Shown here: piece by piece, positions 60,469 through 64,000 of the stretch | Layout: each line of letters opens with the position of its first letter | How positions within the stretch are numbered: the first letter of the stretch is position 1 | Assembly: GCA_022885665.1 (NCBI GenBank) | Contig: JAGQDJ010000141.1 | Span: forward strand, 62,001-126,000 | Source: Triops longicaudatus | Taxonomy: Eukaryota > Arthropoda > Branchiopoda > Notostraca > Triopsidae | DNA: 64,000 nucleotides | Direction of reading: 5' to 3' | The notes under the pieces: model-generated | Seen by the model: only the letters and a program-made list of their open reading frames with translations | Database searches by the model: none | What the model was told of the DNA's origin: nothing | Position numbers and translations under genes: made by a program

Positions 60469-61683
60469 TCAGTTGAGAACTTTCTTCGTCAGGTAAAGAG
60501 TTTTCGCAAGATTTGTTGGATTTGAATACATACCTTTCACAAGAACTGGAGTTAAAAGTAGATATCTTTTTATATTAAAGAACAGCTGGAACCAATATTG
60601 TGATGGAAGTGTAAGGCCTAAAAAAAGAGAATCAATAACCTAATACTAACTTCATATTTCCGAAACTTATTTTTAGATTACACTTCCGAAACTGATACTG
60701 AAGAAAGTACGGCTAATGTCCCTATGTCATTCATCTTAATTTTTCAAGATGTCGTTCAATCCTTTTTCTTTCCAAAGAACAGTGTTGAGAGAGAAGCGGG
60801 GAAAAATCTACACTTGTGAAGGCTACCAAGTCTTCACAACCGTACAGCATCTATCCATTTCTGTCAGTAATAACATTTTTCTTCCAAGCCACATATCCGA
60901 AACGGTTCTTACGGTTGTTGCTTTCGACGCAGCTTGATTAGTTTTTCCGCAACCGGGAAACGAGCAACATACCGTAGGATACTTCTCGAAATTGTAGCCA
61001 ACTTCTGAGCGACGCGCGTCAAAGGTCTCCCCCGGCATTTAATGCAGACCACAAAGAAATTATTCGAGCCTCTGACATGCACGAGCGGGTAGGGGCCATA
61101 AGTCAAACCCAAGTACCCCAAGTTCTAATTCTGCTAACAATTCGTTAAGCTCCATGGGCTTTATATCCGTCTGGAAACAAGTGAACATTAGCACGATTAC
61201 CTTTGCAGTTGAGAAGAAGTTACGGTATAATTCCCATACAGGAAGCCAGGGATGTTCATAGTAATGAGTTTTGCTGATGGCACCACTTAAATTAGCAACG
61301 TCACTGTGATGGAGATAACTTACACAGAGCGGTACATTTTCTAGCTCTTCCAAAACACCCCCGGTGACCAGTCGAAGAACAGCTTTCATTCTTTATCAGA
61401 TCAATTCGCTCCTAGAAAACAACAAATCGTTGTCTGCTGAGAGTATTTCAGACCTGCAATGCAATTTATATGTGCATTGAACTCTATGGCCTATGAAATG
61501 CCGAGGCTAAACATGGAGACTTTAAACAGTTCACTCGGCAAACAAGGGCTCCACGCGATTACTTTGCAGCTTCTCATAGTGAAATTTCCCTTCCTGCCTT
61601 TTTCGTTCGATAAGCTCGATGAAATTTGAATTTTCATCTTTTTCTCGATAAAGAGCTTTCATGGAGATCACGTTCGTTACCAT
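60469..61683 (-). other. Unresolved cluster of coding-looking segments, probable unrecognised gene
   Basis: Three minus-strand segments read like real protein. One (61531-61683) encodes MVTNVISMKALYREKDEN ... GKFHYEKLQ before a possible GTAATC donor. Another (61060-61389) reads VLRLVTGGVLEELENVPLC ... HPWLPVWELYRNFF. Joining the first donor to the AG in GAATGAAAG keeps one frame (..KLQ-T-VLRLVTGG). The second ends in ELNELLAELELG immediately before GTACTT, a donor sequence used by three other genes here. A third (60469-60640) reads LTLPSQYWFQLFFNIKRYLL ... TKKVLN after a TTTTTTTAG acceptor. I do not recognise the family and could not complete the middle, so this may be a diverged gene, a remnant or two genes. 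Confidence 0.3.
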
Positions 61684-63628
61684 TTCCTAAATTAATTCAA
61701 GTATACGCAATTTAATTGTCATGAGTAGTCACACTCGCTGATCTGATTTTAGTTTAGTTAATAAGACGAATTCGGTTGACATTTCAACGTATTACCGTTT
61801 TCAACTCAAATTTAAGAAAGAGAGAGCAATATACTCCCCTCCCTAGCTAAATACAAAGTGCACTGCGATATATTAGAAATTTTAAAGATGTCAAAACTTT
61901 TCCCGTTGTAAGCAAATTCGCTGTTAAAATTTAACAAAGGCTAAAATAAAAATGTCATCTCATCTGGAAAAATTACCAGCAACTGTCGCCCCCGAAACTT
62001 CACCATGTGCACTACAATACATGTAAATTACACCCTAACAACGGCCTTTGAAGGCTAAATGTGATTTAATGGAATTCAACCTTGATAAATTTTCACCCAA
62101 TTCAATATGTGCTATTGTACGGCAATGAGCTCAGCTCACGCCGGTGATGCTAAATATTGTTGTCAACTTTCTTAAAACGCTGATCGAATAAGTACTGATA
62201 GCAGAAGACATAAAAGGCTGGTGTTTTAAAGAAAATATGTCAACACTTAATGAAGGCAGTCGAGTCGTTTGGAACGGCCGACTAGTTTAGGATATTCGTG
62301 CTCTGTTAATATTAGCTTAAAAAATAGACACTCTAGTAATAGGCTTCGGCCTACACTGGTGTACAACAGAAAAAGTAGTTTGTTATTCCTGATGTAATTA
62401 AGAATGGTGTGTGCGAGCGAAATCGTTGTAAAGAGATAGAGCGGCATTTCAGATGGAGAGCAAGAGAAATATCGACTATGGTGCAATTCATGGCAAACGA
62501 ATTTACAGCTTTATGACACTGCAATATTATCTTTAATGATTATTCCTCTTAAACTCTTGGAAATTGCTGGCTAAGATTGGAAGAAATCTTTGCAGTGGTC
62601 TGTGTATCTTCGTTAGCTCGATGTCACAAGTCGCGAGACTTCTATTGACGTGCTTGTCGAACAACCTTTTCATCAATATACGGTGTCGATAGTTCTTCGT
62701 GTGACTTTTTTGTCTGTTTACGAAATTGGAGACAATCTCCTATACATGCAAATGCCATCACAGTAGCCGATATTTGCACTAGCCTTTTTGAAAGGACAAT
62801 TTGGTAGGGGCTCAGGAAAGTGGAAATATTTTTTGCGATGGCTTTTTGGGTTGTTTTTACGCATATTATGCATAATATTACATACCCGAACTCCCATAAC
62901 TGGATTAATTTTTCTACGTTTTAATTTCAGCATCATTTTACAGAAAAATAAAAACAGTAGCAAATATTGAATACTTTTGCCTTGATTACAAGGCAAAATG
63001 TTTCGTCCATTTTTTTCCCCTGTAGCCCACCTTTTCTAAGCCTGCCAGGGACAGTCAAACGGAGGCAGTGGATAAATTTTTTACGAGTTTCAGCGAAGTC
63101 TTGGAATTGTAGCCCTTGTAATACTTGCTGTGAACCCCACTACAAAATGAATACAGTGCCTACCAGAGACAACGAATTCGATATAGACCCTTCATAATGT
63201 CACAAGAACGCCAGAGGTGTGTAAAAGGTGCTACCGGAGAAAAATATGGTCTTCGAAGTCTTTGTATGCTGATCGAAACAATTCGGGTAAACTTTAAAAA
63301 ACTTTAATTTTTTCTTAAATACGAAAGTATGGGATTTCAACTCGTGAACCCATCGAGAACACGTGTGTTGAGTTTGTCTCTTCTCCCTTTTTTATATAGG
63401 CTATATAATATACGAATGCACCGTAAATTTGCTACGCGACGTCCATTCGAGTTCACGCAGCAAGTAATTTTGGTACAAAAGTGCCACCTATGGCCAAGAA
63501 AACACATCAATATACGGTCACAGGCCACCAGGTGTCTCTAGTTCAGCTTGTTTATGCAATCATTATTTATTAATCCTCCTATTGTTGTTGAAGTTACCTC
63601 GGCTGTTTGTTGCCGAGCTATCCACACC
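61684..63628. other. Intergenic DNA upstream of the thioesterase gene
   Basis: No exon could be assigned. Open frames at 62247-62486 and 62718-62996 (minus) and 63337-63528 carry no recognised domain. The last few hundred bases should hold the promoter of the gene starting at 63629. Confidence 0.4.
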
Positions 63629-63914
63629 ATGGCCGGAAAAGTCATAATCGAAGCCTCTGCGAAACACACAGCTACAGTAAGCATTCCATACTTCACCCAA
63701 GTCGCTAGTTGTAAATGAAATTTTATTATATTTTAACATTTTTGCCCATTTGTAGGTTATATTTTTCCATGGATTGGGTGACACTGGGTAAATTAAATCC
63801 TGATTATGTTACATATTATTGTACCTAAAATATTCGTCTGCTATTTAGGCACGGATGGGCTAGTACTCTAGCTGAAATCAAACCTGCCCATGTTAAGCTG
63901 ATCTGTCCCACTGC
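63629..63914 (+). CDS. Acyl-protein thioesterase / lysophospholipase (LYPLA1/2), 5' part
   Basis: Three exons (63629-63676, 63756-63787, 63849-63914) are visible, and the gene runs off the right edge. The joined product starts MAGKVIIEASAKHTAT, then VIFFHGLGDTG, HGWASTLAEIKP and AHVKLICPTA, ending at a GTAAGT donor. VIFxHGLGDTGHGWA and KxICPxA are signatures of the alpha/beta-hydrolase acyl-protein thioesterases; the HGLGD loop forms part of the oxyanion hole. The nucleophile motif GxSxG lies beyond the window. The enzyme removes palmitate from cytosolic proteins such as Ras and G-alpha. Introns are 79 and 61 bp. Confidence 0.92.
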
Positions 63915-64000
63915 GTAAGTTTTCTTTCCAATAAGCAACCCTCCATTTAACGGACTTGTAAAAGATTGTTAACCGATGCAAGTTGTCGACTTATGTTAAT

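Overview
The window is nuclear DNA of a small-genome metazoan, most likely an arthropod. Spliced genes have many very short introns (about 50-80 bp), GT..AG boundaries are easy to read, and conserved single-copy animal genes alternate with AT-rich intergenic DNA. Two tandem 7-TM genes end in a gustatory-receptor-like TYhhhhhQ motif, which points to Arthropoda. Intron size and gene density would suit a branchiopod-like crustacean, but I cannot name the species.

Layout. 2.4-6.1 kb: two intronless gustatory-receptor-like genes (-). 8.7-10.1 kb: Rab35 (-), with a MITE in its last intron. 11.3-12.4 kb (+): weak signs of an unrecognised membrane-protein gene. 13.6-15.5 kb: KLF10/11 (cabut/TIEG-like) factor (-), with a likely alternative first exon at 17.0 kb. 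19.4-20.4 kb: a non-autonomous hAT-like element. 21.4-24.4 kb: TAF5 (-), head-to-head with the 25-codon RpL41 gene (+). 25.7-26.7 kb: a second hAT-like copy. 27.6-28.5 kb: Rab5 (-). 29.5-33.0 kb: NOP14 (-). 36.2-37.2 kb: RpL26 (-), head-to-head with an ACADSB-type acyl-CoA dehydrogenase (+). 39.0-40.8 kb: a death-domain plus SEFIR adaptor, Act1/CIKS-like (+). 40.9-43.0 kb: NOP56 (-), tail-to-tail with the adaptor. 45.5-46.6 kb: a glycogen-targeting PP1 subunit (-) in a CACGTG-rich region. 53.3-57.9 kb: Golgi alpha-mannosidase II (-). 60.5-61.7 kb: unresolved coding-looking segments (-). 63.6 kb to the right edge: first exons of an acyl-protein thioesterase (LYPLA) (+).

How the genes relate. 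There is no operon logic. Several genes are growth or ribosome-biogenesis housekeeping genes (RpL41, RpL26, NOP14, NOP56, TAF5) in compact divergent or convergent pairs. Rab5 and Rab35 serve endosomal traffic. Mannosidase II acts in Golgi N-glycan trimming. The PP1 subunit and ACADSB are metabolic, and the SEFIR adaptor suggests IL-17-type signalling.

Exon models were built by eye from splice signals, reading frame and known family sequence. All completed models have lengths divisible by three. I found no rRNA, convincing tRNA, CRISPR array or prokaryotic feature.
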